From the NCBI RefSeq assembly GCF_945859685.1, contig NC_079149.1, positions 125,018,065-125,082,064 on the forward strand: a DNA stretch of 64,000 nucleotides. The letters run 5' to 3'. The stretch's first letter is position 1, and every line of letters begins with the position of its first letter. Made by a program: the position numbers and the translations under genes. Of the stretch, positions 24,298 through 34,220 are shown piece after piece. The notes under the pieces are model-generated. The model did not search any database and had not been told where the DNA came from. It worked only from the letters and a program-made list of their open reading frames with translations. This stretch comes from Eupeodes corollae. Its lineage: Eukaryota; Arthropoda; Insecta; Diptera; Syrphidae.

Positions 24298-25879
24298 ATA
24301 ACTTCCCATAGGAAGTTATTGTAATGAGTCCGGTTTTTTAATTCAAAATTTTGACATTTTTCGACGTTTCAAGGTTCCTAGAGTCGAAGTAAAAGATTTT
24401 TAGAAAGTTGTATATAAGTGCGTGTGTATGTACGTTAGTACGTCTGTACGTTCGCGTCGTTTTTTCGTCGCCCATAGCGCAAGAACCAGAAGAGATATCG
24501 ACTTGAAATAAATGTTGTTATACATATAATAATGCAGAAAGATACATAAAGGACTATCAAAGGAATTGCAGGGGTGATTTTTTTACAATAGCTGTTTAAA
24601 AAAAAGGTGAACATTTTGGATAACCCTTAATATCTCACGAACCAATAAAATTATGTTAGAGACTTGAATTCAATTTAATAAATTTTATATTGTAACATGA
24701 TACCAAATAAGTTTATTTTTTCTATAAATCAAAAACACTGAAAAGAAAAACTATTTGTCACCTCGAAAATTTTACGCATAAAAAATGATTTTATCTTCAA
24801 AATAATTTTGCGCAACGAAAAAACAACATTTTCAATGTTTGGTAAAATTTTGAGAAAAATAGAATTGACAGTTCTTTTTATAAAAAATTAAAACCTAAAA
24901 CAAACATTTCTCAAAGTTGGTAAGCATTGATTTTCGACTCAAATATCATTTCAAAACTGTACGATATTGGCTTTAAATTACTTTTATCAATTTAAATATA
25001 CTGTTGTCATCATTTAGTAAAATGTTGAGAAAAATCGAGTTGACAGTTTTTTTACAAAAAATAAAAACTTAAAAGAAAATTTAACAAAAATTTGTAAAAA
25101 TTGATTTTCGACACAAACATCTTTCAAGAAATTAGAGATTATGGCTTCCAATTAATTTTTACTAATAAGAAAATTTGTTTTCAACATTCAAAAATTTATG
25201 AAAAAAAAAAGAATTCACAGTTTTTTTTACAAAAAATTAAAAACCTAACAAAATAATTAAAAAAAAGTTGGTAAAAATTAATTTTCGACTCAAATATCTT
25301 TTCAAATCTTTGCGATATTGGCTTTAAACTGCTTTTATCTTTTAAAAAATATTGTTTTCAACATTCAGGAAAATTTGGAGAAAAATGTAATTGACAGTTT
25401 TTTTTACAAAAAAAATAAATTCTAACAAAAAAAAAACAATACTAAAACTTGTTAAAAATTTACTTTCGACTCAAAAGTTAAAAATACTGTCTTCAAACTT
25501 TTTAATTTCACAGAAAACATTGCTTTCGATGTTCAGTAGTTTTTTTTTAAATCCAAGGGTCCGTTTTTTCATAAAAAAAATAAAATCTACAAATCTAAAA
25601 ATTGATGATCGGTTCTTGATATCTCTCAAATTAATTGCATTCATCCAATTTGTAAACATTTAATTTCGATTAAAAATCAATTTAACAAAACTAAATTTTC
25701 AAACTTAACTGTTTCTAAATATGGAAAAGATTGTTGATAATTTTAAAATTTTAAAGAATAATTCAACTGACAACTTTTTTAACCCAACACAAAAACCTAC
25801 AAACTTTTAAGCAAGTCAAATCGATAGACGGGATACGAAGTTATAAGTGTGGGTCGCATCCCAGCCTCTTTTTTTTTGT
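24298..25879 (+). repeat. Dispersed repeat family, copy 3 (most complete)
   Basis: Starts with the perfect palindrome ATAACTTCC-CATA-GGAAGTTAT (24298-24319). A conserved head of about 250 bp follows, with TTTCGACGTTTCAAGG, GATTTTTAGAAAG, a variable GTACGT-rich patch at 24420-24460 and AGAGATATCGACTTGAAATA. An internal array of about 175-bp units comes next, marked by GAATTGACAG-like motifs near 24862, 25037, 25211 and 25387. The tail is GACGGGATACGAAGTTATAAG, then GTGTGGGTCGCATCCCAGCC and a T-run to about 25876. No coding capacity is seen. Layout resembles non-autonomous Helentron-like elements: subterminal inverted repeats, internal tandem repeats, a 3' stem, T-rich insertion. That assignment is inference. 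Confidence 0.8.
24862..25560 (+). repeat. Internal tandem array of about 175-bp units in copy 3
   Basis: The landmark GAATTGACAG-like motif followed by a T-run, ACAAAAAATAAAAACC, GTTGGTAAAAATTGATTTTCGACTCAAATATC and CAACATTCAG recurs at intervals of 175, 174 and 176 bases. A degenerate fifth unit follows near 25,560. Similarity between units is visible by eye, though diverged. Confidence 0.75.
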
Positions 25880-26350
25880 TTGTCTTCAATATGTTTTGAA
25901 GTTCAAAATTGTTTCAAAGAATCTTATAACTCGTTTAGAATATTTATACTTAGCTTTTATTGTAGCATGATCTTGAAAATACAAATTTCAAACTCAGATG
26001 AGTGGTTCCTCTAATCTTAAAATCCAAAAATTATTCCAAAACCTCTGATTCCGAAATCAAAGTCTCACAAATTCAAGTTACTGTCAATTCTATGACCCAA
26101 ATTCAGAAATGGTAAAAGGCAGTAATTTAGATTTCAATATTATTTTGGGTATTCGGAATTTCGTGTTCTATGCTCTTTTTTAAGACTTACTTATAGTTTC
26201 GTTTTTGAGATTGAGGTCATTTAGGAAGTTGTTGGCCCCCTTCATAAGAAAATAAGATACGGAAGATGCTACAATCATAAATTCTATAAATACTCTACTC
26301 CTTTACATCTTCAAAATAGCAAATATTCCCATTAACTGATATTTTTAAAT
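25880..26350. other. AT-rich stretch, nothing recognised
   Basis: About 470 bases between copy 3 of the repeat family and an RTE fragment. No motif or open frame of note. Confidence 0.5.
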
Positions 26351-26990
26351 AAGATCAGCTATAAGACCTTCGAGCTCTTGGACAAGACGTATGGGGTGTG
26401 CCCTGGCTACGACATTAAAATTGTCTTAGGAGATTTTAACGCCAAGCTAGGAAGAAAAGACATCTTTGACGCACAATCAGGAAATACAGCCTGCACGTCA
26501 CCACCTCCGACAACGTTTTCAGGCAACCTAGTGATTCCTATTCTGCCCGCATTAAGCATTTAAAACCAGTGGCAACACTGCCTTGCAGCCATCAGGGATG
26601 TCGCTTTTGAAGTGCTAGTTTTCACACGGTCACCACAGCGAAACCCCTGGTTTGACGACGAATGCTGACAAGCGCACGCAACGAAATAACAGGCATACAA
26701 AACAGCGCTGCACAGAAGGACCAGAACTGCTGGCGAGTTCTACGAGCAGAAGAGGAGATGGAAAAAAATAGAGCATGAGAAGCGCGCGATAGAGGAGATA
26801 GAGTGACGTTACAACAGGAATTAGGTTCGTAAATTTTACCAGGAGGTAAAAAAATCCTCCCAAGGGTACCAGTTACAAACCGAAGCCTGTAAGGACAATC
26901 AGGGGAACATCGTAGTAGCACCCCAGTCTAGCTAGGGACCGAGTTGGCGCATGTGGTTGAGGCCCAAGACTGTAGCGCCACCTTAAGTAT
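26351..26990 (+). pseudogene. RTE-type LINE endonuclease and linker fragment
   Basis: Opens with TFELLDKTYGVCPGYDIKIV and the endonuclease motif LGDFNAKLG (LGDFNAK at 26425-26445), which belongs to the apurinic-type endonuclease domain that nicks target DNA for LINE integration. After frame changes the CTSPPPTT/LHVTTSDN region appears, then from about 26640 PWFDDEC, and near 26800-26960 VTLQQEL, VRKFYQ and NQGNIVVAP. These correspond to the linker before the RT domain (relatives: NPWFDDEC, YR-ARKFYQKVN, CRDKNGDLV). Most of the endonuclease after GDFNAK is missing, so this is a broken copy. It is probably related to the RTE fragments at 21 and 29 kb, which cover other parts of the same protein type. 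Confidence 0.82.
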
Positions 26991-29264
26991 GTAAGTATTA
27001 GACCGACAAAATTAGTCAATACAATTGATAACCGTTATCGATGCATTATTGCATTCATTTTGATTCAAACAACGCAAAAATCTTGAAAGCCCAAATTTCA
27101 AAAGCTGCAATCCGATAAACTAAAAATCTACAATGCTAACTATAAACAATTTAATGTCTCCCTTTTATATATTTTTCGGTTTTCTTTCAACTTGATTAAG
27201 TCTTCCGAAAGTCGTTTAAAACCACAGGACTTTAAACTTCACAACACACCTTTAACCATACAATATTCACTTTAATAAATAAACGTTTATATGTGTGTCC
27301 CTCTTCCTGTCTGCCTAGAAGGTAAGGTTAGGTAGTTATAGGTACCTACTCAATGCTAAACGTTTTCAATTATAACCAAAACAACACACGCCAGTAGTTG
27401 TAGTGTGTGCATTCATTTGTTTGCTTTGCTAATATCTTAATTGCATGTCTACAGATGATTAACAAGCTCTCTACTCCCAGGACATAAATACATATATAAA
27501 CATCTTCAAATATATATCTACAAACAGAAATGGATATTTTCGTAGGTCGTTGCTTTGGTCGTTGTGTCGTTTAGCCAGATCCTTTTTGTGAGCCATTAAT
27601 TTCAGCACCCAGATAAGATTTTGCACAAGAAGTTACATCTGAATTGTTTTACACTCCCAAAAAAGGATCTATCTTCCTACAAAAATATTAAATATATACA
27701 CACACTCATATACCTCTATACGTATGTATATGTATTATAATTTACATATAGATACATCAGGACTCTTTTATAGGAATATAACAAAGAGTATAGGTATTTT
27801 ATAAACTGACCCTTTTAGATGCTGATGCAGAGTCACACAATATTCTTCTATGCTCCCATACCGATGGTACACAACAACAGCCCTTAGCATTTCAAGCCAG
27901 TAAAACGATATATAGAGACGGCAAAAGAAACACCAGATGTTTACTTTTACTACATTCCCCCTCTTCCCTCCTTATACATCCCCATACATATGTATGAATC
28001 AGTATTATAGTATATATGGCTTGACACCTTTCAAATTAAATTTAAGTCCCAGTTCATATGAACTCTCACACTCTGGGTTTGACCTTTATTTTTGAAAAAT
28101 GTGTTTTTGACATCACTTCACTTAAAAACCAAGAGAGAAAGAGAACGAGGGAGAAAATGAGGATAGGATGGGAATGTTGTTCTGATGTGTGTCCTTTTTT
28201 TATGAAGAACAAGAACAAAAAAAAACATGAAGTGTTGACTTAATCAATTTTTATAGAAAAAGAAAGAATAACTGTGATTTTTTGTTTTGTATATTTTGTT
28301 TATTTCAATTTTTATTTTACGTTCACTTGGGCGTATGTGAGCTATAAAAAAAAAAACTGAAATAATTCCAATATATCGTTTTCAAATTAAAGCCCTCTCG
28401 TTTCGTTTGAACCCTTTTACTTATATGTACATTGTATATGGAAGATTGATTATTTGCCGTTACCAGGAAATCACTGAAATTAATCCTCAAGCGTTACATG
28501 AAAAATCGCTTGTTGAGAATTATTATTTGGGGAACAAGACAGACAGACAGGCAGGCAAGTCGTGCATGGATGCAGGATGAAAGAGGGTTTGACGATGATG
28601 ACGACGAACGACGACGATGACGACGGAGGAAGAAAGGGTTTGTTGGTTAGTGCAGATGAAAAGGTAAAAATATTGAATGAAAAATGGATTACGGTTTTAT
28701 TTTTTAATATTTTTTTATCGTCGTCCTTTGTACAATAAACAAATATATCGATATATTGTTAGTAAGTCTTTTGTTGTATTATTAATTTTCAATCGCTTAA
28801 CACATGACATGTTGTGACGTTTATCAAAATAAAATAAAAAGTTAAGGGTTAACGTTTGAGGAAGTGAAAATCGTTAAATAAGTTCCACTGCTTACAGGGG
28901 ATTTTTATAATCAGATTTAACCTTTTTTTTTCTAATAAAAAAGCATAACACAAATTGGGTTCAAAAGGTAAACAATTCAAAATTTATTTTTTAAGATTGA
29001 TAGACTCGTACAAATTTAGAGTCAAATTTGATGTTCTATTCAAAAAATTATTACTTTTTTGCCGGATATGTACGCTTAATATATGAATGAATGCAGTTCC
29101 ATCAAAAGTAAATTCTTTTACAACGAGGTATTGGGTACAAGGTTTGATTCCTCAAGAATTCAGTGAATCATTAATTTTGCGATGCACAAAAAACGAAGCT
29201 GGTCTGTGATGTGGAACTATCGAGGAATACTTACGTACTTAAGCTGCGCTACAGTCCGGGGCTT
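26991..29264. other. AT-rich stretch with TATA/ACAT-type simple sequence
   Basis: No gene recognised. Contains several TACATATAT/GTATGTATA patches (27,485-27,520; 27,690-27,760; 27,985-28,020) and a (GACGAT)n tract at 28591-28630. The open stretch 28058-28243 has no motif. Confidence 0.5.
28591..28630. repeat. (GAC/GAT)n microsatellite
   Basis: GACGATGATGACGACGAACG followed by further GACGACGATGACGACGG units, an interrupted trinucleotide tract. Confidence 0.8.
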
Positions 29265-29978
29265 ACCTGTCCTCGTTCAATGTGCTTTTTGATGACAGCA
29301 TATAATTGGTCTTACTCTCATTGACCCCTAAACCGATCTTCTTCGCTTCCGTCGCAATGCTCAAAAACGCTGCACTGACATCACGCTTTGATTTTCCAAG
29401 TATGTCAATATCATCTGCGTATCCGAGTAATTTGATGAACTTTTTGGAAGGTTGTGCCTTTAGTAATGACGGATGAGTTTTGCACAATTATTTTCAGAAC
29501 GATGTTGAAGAATTCGCATGACAGTGCATCGCTTTGTCTAAAACCTTTTTCGACATCAAATGCATCGGTAAGATCTTTTCCGTTTCTGATAGAGCAACGT
29601 GCATTCTTCATCGTCATTCTGCACAAACGGATAAGTTTGACAGGGATGCCAAAACTAGAAATTTTTCTGTAGAGCTCTTCGTTATAGATGCTGTCATATG
29701 CAATAAAAAGATGGTGGTACCGATTTCAAATTCCTGGTCTTTTTCCAGGATCTGCCGTAGTGTGAAAATTTGGTCGATAGTGAACTTTCCTGGTCTGAAC
29801 CACACTTATAAGGACCTATCAGGTTGTTAACGAACGGCTTCAGATGTTCATGATACGGCAGAGAGGATCTTATATGCAATCTTAAGGAGACTGATGCCTT
29901 TGTAGTTGACGCAATTTAGAGGATCTCCTTTTTTATGTATCGAGCAAACTATGCTGAGATTCCACTCATCGGGCATGC
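29265..29978 (-). pseudogene. RTE-type LINE reverse transcriptase fragment
   Basis: From 29978 downwards the minus strand carries MPDEWNLSIVC and IHKKGDPLNCVNYKGISLL (RT entry). LIGPYKCGFRPGKFTIDQIF (split by frameshift) and the RT motif A region, here degenerate around IFLLHMTASI (FIDFKAAYDSI in relatives), come next. MTMKNARCSIRNGKDLTDAF, EKGFRQSDALSCEFFNIVL (motif B) and LLGYADDIDILGKSKRDV with the catalytic YADD box intact at 29410-29421 complete the series. The end reads ESKTNYMLSSKS. At least two or three frameshifts interrupt it. It stops where a plus-strand LINE begins, giving a head-to-head junction near 29,978. Confidence 0.9.
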
Positions 29979-31150
29979 TTCCGACCGATTATCGAGGAAT
30001 ATCGGTCTTAAATTTCTGTCATGAAATAATTACAGCTATTCTGCAAACACGTCTCAATAAATGGATTAAAGGAAATAAGCTATTAAAAGAATTCCAGGCA
30101 GGCCTTAGATCCGGTAACTCAACTATCGATTATATCTTTGTTCTGAAAAGCACTGCGAATTTATTTATAAGAAGAAGGGAGAAGTTATACGCCTTTTATG
30201 TAGATTTCAGGTCTGCATCAAGATTTTAAGTCTGCATTTTGCACGCTAATAGGCAAGCTCTTTTCTATAAGCTCTTTGGTATGGGAATTTGGAATACCGT
30301 TAAAGTTTGAAAGAGTTCTTCAAAGCCTGTAAATGGATACTAATGCAGTTTGGAATGATACAGAAAGGTGGGAATGGTTCAGAACGGAATCAGACGTCAG
30401 ACAAGGATGTACGATAAGCCCAAGCCTATTCGATCTTAGTCGATTTCTTACCTGCTGGCATCGAATACGTTCGAGAATTAATTAAAACACTGTTGTTCGC
30501 TGATGATGCTGCGGTTCTAACGTCATCTCCAGAATTACTAAAGGTTATGATTACCCCGATTTTTGAGTACCGTAAAATGTGGAACCTAATAATAAACATG
30601 GAAAAGTCCAAGATCATGATTTTCAAGAACGAAAGAGGTGAGCATAAATAAATAGTCAAAGAGTTTAAATACCTTAGAGTGAACTTGACAACAAATTTAA
30701 ACATGCACATCTTAAATCAGCACATCTTAGAGTTACCGAAGATAGTTGCACTTCAAACTATTCGAGAGAGGTCAGAATGGTATGCAGAAAGGATGAAACT
30801 TGTTTGGGAGTGTGAGATGGACCTTAACATAAATAACTTTGTTTTCAATCACTGGAAAAAGTCACAGTACCACCTAAATTCAAAAATGGATGATATTTTA
30901 TTGGGAAAATGCCTAACCTAAATGGAGGCGAAGAACGACTTTCGAGATGAATACAGTGAAGATTAGATTTACTACACATACTCTTCATTACAAATAAAGA
31001 GGTTTTACCAATATCATGCTCCTTATGTTATCTTCAAGTGAGAGAAGGCGTTGTTCATTTCAAGGTTAAATGTCTAATTCTTAAAGATATCAGAAGAATG
31101 GTATTGGAACGGGTTTTTAGAATGAAACTTAAATTGTATCATTGTTGAAC
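29979..31150 (+). pseudogene. LINE RT to C-terminus fragment (second family), head-to-head with the RTE copy
   Basis: Starts with PTDYRGISVLNFCHEIITAI, LLKEFQAGLRSGNSTIDYIF and LYAFYVDF (29979-30229), the entry and motif A regions of an RT. Motif A ends prematurely at a duplicated RSASRF/KSAF stretch. Shifted frames give DVRQGCTISPSLFDL (about 30392-30437), then LLFADDAAVLTSSPELLKVM with the FADD catalytic box at 30496-30507. NMEKSKIMIF and EFKYLRVNLTTNLNM follow (relatives: KEYKYLGV). The distal part encodes SEWYAERMKLVWECEM and, at about 31003-31140, a CSLC...H...C zinc-knuckle-like end (SCSLCYLQVREGVVHFKVKC). Several stops and frame changes. Covers the 3' half of an ORF2, longer than most fragments here. 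Confidence 0.87.
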
Positions 31151-32920
31151 GAAAAACAATGATGAAAGAATAATAATATAGGATTGCAAATTTTTGAAAA
31201 ATATTTAAAATTATAAACAACGTTTTTTTTCTTTATTTGTAAAATGCGAAAATATTTTACCAGGTACCTTTTCTAAAAATATATTTCCTTTATCATAGAA
31301 TTTCTGCGCAAAAATTTTAATATCCTTTAATTTCCTAAAATTATAACAAAAGAAACAAAAATCAATTTCCCTAAACAAAATACTGGTAGCTATAGCTCCG
31401 TTGGGAGGTAATTGCGAACAAAAATCAAATTTTATTGCCAAAATCTAAAAAAATAAAATAGATAACTGGCTCACGTTTAGGTCTTCGAGTATATACGTTA
31501 TAAGACTATACCCTTTTATGTATTGTGCTAAATGAGTTCTTATTTTATGGCCTATCATATCTTTTGATCAATAAAATTTACCCTTAACAGAAAGTCGAAC
31601 TAATTTATTTCCATCCTTCGTCGTCGTTTCGTTTCACCATCGTTGTCGTTAGGTTTGGTTCGAATTGATCCTTTCCAAAGAAAAAAAAGGAGTCATATAA
31701 AATTTTTAGTTCAATTTTTTTACGACCTTTTATTTTATTGACTTCAATAATTTTACAACCCCGCACATAACAATATGCAAAGGATGGAAAATAGAATCAA
31801 AAGATTCAGTCGATCAACCTTGTGTCTGCCTTTATAACAACTTAAGCCCTAAACCGCCCTCACACTTGTCTCCAAAATACCCCCGCGCTAAAATCCCATA
31901 TTACCCCCATCTAACTCTGTCTTTCTCCCTTCGTCCTTTTCTCATTCAATATAATGTTGGTATTTCTTATGAGTCTAGGAGCAAGGATTCTAGGGAAATA
32001 TGAATTTATAGGAAAAGAATACCTAAGAAGAATATTTCGTTTCGTGGTGGAAAACATTTTACTGACACTCTTCTCTCGTAAAAATAAAGAAAAATATTAT
32101 TTTCGTTTGATTTCTTTCACTGACTCTTTATTTTGTTCGGAAAAAGAATTGAGTTTTTGAGTATTATGTGGATCTGTTTGTTTTTGTATGTTTTTACTTT
32201 TTTGCGGTAATGGTTGTCATTTTTCTGTCTCATTTTTGATGAAAACGGTGTGACTGGAAATTCAATATTATGATGGAAAAACAATAGGAAAATAAAAAAT
32301 TAGTACATAAAAGTACCAAGTACCATCTTCGAGTATACACAACCATTTTTTTTGTTGTTTCTATTTTTGTTACTTGGTTCTTTTTAAAAGAAGAGGGTGC
32401 TTGTGTTTTAAGAGGAATTTAATTTAAAAAGTTTTCGAACAGAGACAAAAACCTATTAATCGAGGTATGTATGTGAGTAGAATTAAGATGGGGGGGGGGG
32501 GGGGTTGAATGATGAGAAAATGTGTAATTCAAACCAGAACCATCAGAAGAACAATTAAAATTGAATTTTAGAAAATCATTATACGGGTTTGACATTCATG
32601 TTTACATAAATTTAAATTGATAATAAAATAAAAGTCACAAAATGTATCAGGAATATAAATTAAGTCAAGTTTGGAAACGGTAACAGAAAGAAATATTGAA
32701 GGTATGTAGCGTTTTTTAAGAAATTAACAGCACGTATTAATCTTTAAAGGAACAAACATTTAATTTTTTAATAGTTATCAACTTTACTGTTTCCGTTGTT
32801 ACTGAATTTTGAATTAATTCAAATGTGACGCACTTAATATTAAATTGTATAACTTTAAAATTATTTTAGTTAAATACTAATTTAAAAAAATAAATATATA
32901 ACTATTGCCACAACTTCTTT
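31151..32920. other. AT-rich stretch, nothing recognised except a G-run
   Basis: No coding signal. Contains GTCGTCGTT patches at about 31618-31655 and a 15-base G homopolymer at 32490-32504 (listed separately). Confidence 0.5.
32490..32504 (+). repeat. Homopolymer run of 15 G
   Basis: An uninterrupted G15 inside strongly AT-rich DNA. Long G-runs are rare in such genomes, can form quadruplexes, and are prone to length error in sequencing. Confidence 0.9.
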
Positions 32921-33280
32921 TTAACTTCCCATAGAAAGCTATTGAAATCGGTCCAATTTGTCGAATTAAAAATGTTGACATTTTTCTATATTTCAAGGAC
33001 CTTAGGGCATAAGTTGAAGGTTTTTTGGGAAATGCTTGTGTGTATGTAAGTTCATATGTCAGTCTCTATCCGAAGGTTGGGGAAAATTTTTTTAGTCAAA
33101 AAAAACTTATTTTTTGAAAATTTTGAGAAAATTGGAAATATTTTTTTTATAAAAAATTGAAACAAAAAAAAAATTACCCAAAGATGTTTATCACTTTTTT
33201 GTTACACAAATCGATAGTCTAAGATCTGAATCTTTGGTATAAATCAAAATTCTTCTTGTCAAAAATGTATAACAAATTTA
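32921..33280 (+). repeat. Dispersed repeat family, copy 4 (5' part)
   Basis: Starts TTAACTTCCCATAGAAAGCT (32921), followed by GGTCCAATTTGTCGAATTAA, TTGACATTTTTC and TTTCAAGGACCTTAGGGCAT, all aligned with the heads of copies 3 and 5. Part of the GTACGT-rich patch is replaced by GTGTGTATGTAAGTTCATAT. It keeps one diverged unit, then fades by about 33,280 with no 3' end seen. Confidence 0.7.
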
Positions 33281-33414
33281 TACAATTAAGCGAAAACTTA
33301 ATTATTTAAGGGTTTTCAAAGCACAACAAAAAAAGGCCATTAACTTTAAGTTTACCACATTATATTCTAATACCAACTATATGAAGTACTTCATTTGATA
33401 AACGGTTTGCCAAG

Positions 33415-34220
33415 AAAATCCTTAGGATGTTGCGAAGAGATCTATTTACGAAGGTTTGCAGCTTTCTTGTAATGGCTGAAGTAACCATCCAGATGCTGCA
33501 CCGATTAAGAATCACAGATTCGACAATTGTGCGAAACAGTCGTAGCTTTGTTTTTAAGCTGATAGAGTTATTACTTCAAATTTTCGACACCATACCGAAC
33601 GCTGGTTTGGCATTTTCCGAAGACGCAGATAACGTCTTGTTGGGTTCCGCCTTCGATCGAGACGATACTTCCAAGGTATTGAAAGTTTTCCACTGTTTCC
33701 TCCGGTTGCAAGGACATATTTATTTGATAGGATTATCGTGTACCGAGGCTGATCAGTTTTGTTTTGACGGAATTAATTCAGATTCCCAAAAGTTCTGCTT
33801 CTTTCTCCACACTTGTTATCATTTGATGGAGAACCATGATTCTACGAGAGAATAAGCAAACAACGTCCGCGTACTCCAAGTACTTTAAAAAGGATGTCAA
33901 AGTCTGTTGGTTGCCTTCGCTACCTGACAAAGCTGTGCACAGTACATCGATTATCACCAACAAAAACAATATTGGCGAAAGAATACAGCCCTTTCTGACT
34001 CCACTTTGGATTTCAAAATCCTCTGACAATCTACCATCATGAAGAACGTAACACTTGGATCCATTATATGTTGCTTTCATAATAGCAATTAGTTTTTCTG
34101 GGATGCCTCTCCTCCGCGAAGCTAACCAGATGTACTCTCTTTTGACGCTATCAAAGTTCTTCTCGAAGTCGTTTAACAGCAGGTGTATTGGCGCTCGATA
34201 TTCAATATGAACTTTGATAA
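33415..34220 (-). pseudogene. LINE reverse transcriptase fragment (third family)
   Basis: From about 34220 downwards the minus strand shows LLNDFEKNFDSVKREYIW (RT motif A; relatives have DFEKAFDSV) and GIPEKLIAIMKATYNGSKCY. GRLSEDFEIQSGVRKGCILS with PILF (motif B) and YLEYADVVCLFSRRIMVLHQ are next. The catalytic YADD box is YADV here (33862-33873), so the second aspartate is lost. After a stop near ELLGI, shifted frames give QINMSLQPEETVENFQYLGS (about 33730-33680), GGTQQDV, SISLKTKLRLFRTIV and RSLRNILRIF near 33,430 (relatives: CLRKILRIFW). The plus strand also shows a 142-codon open stretch at 33427-33855, which is a shadow. Confidence 0.88.

Noticed and set aside
25801..25880. The GACGGGAT...CATCCC motif considered as a stand-alone structured RNA
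   Set aside because: It recurs only as the 3' end of the dispersed repeat family, so it is better explained as the element's terminal stem.
31650..31672. GGTTCGAATTGATCC resembling a tRNA T-arm/B box
   Set aside because: No A box, acceptor stem or cloverleaf could be built around it.
33427..33855. 142-codon plus-strand frame
   Set aside because: Antisense shadow of the LINE reverse transcriptase on the minus strand.
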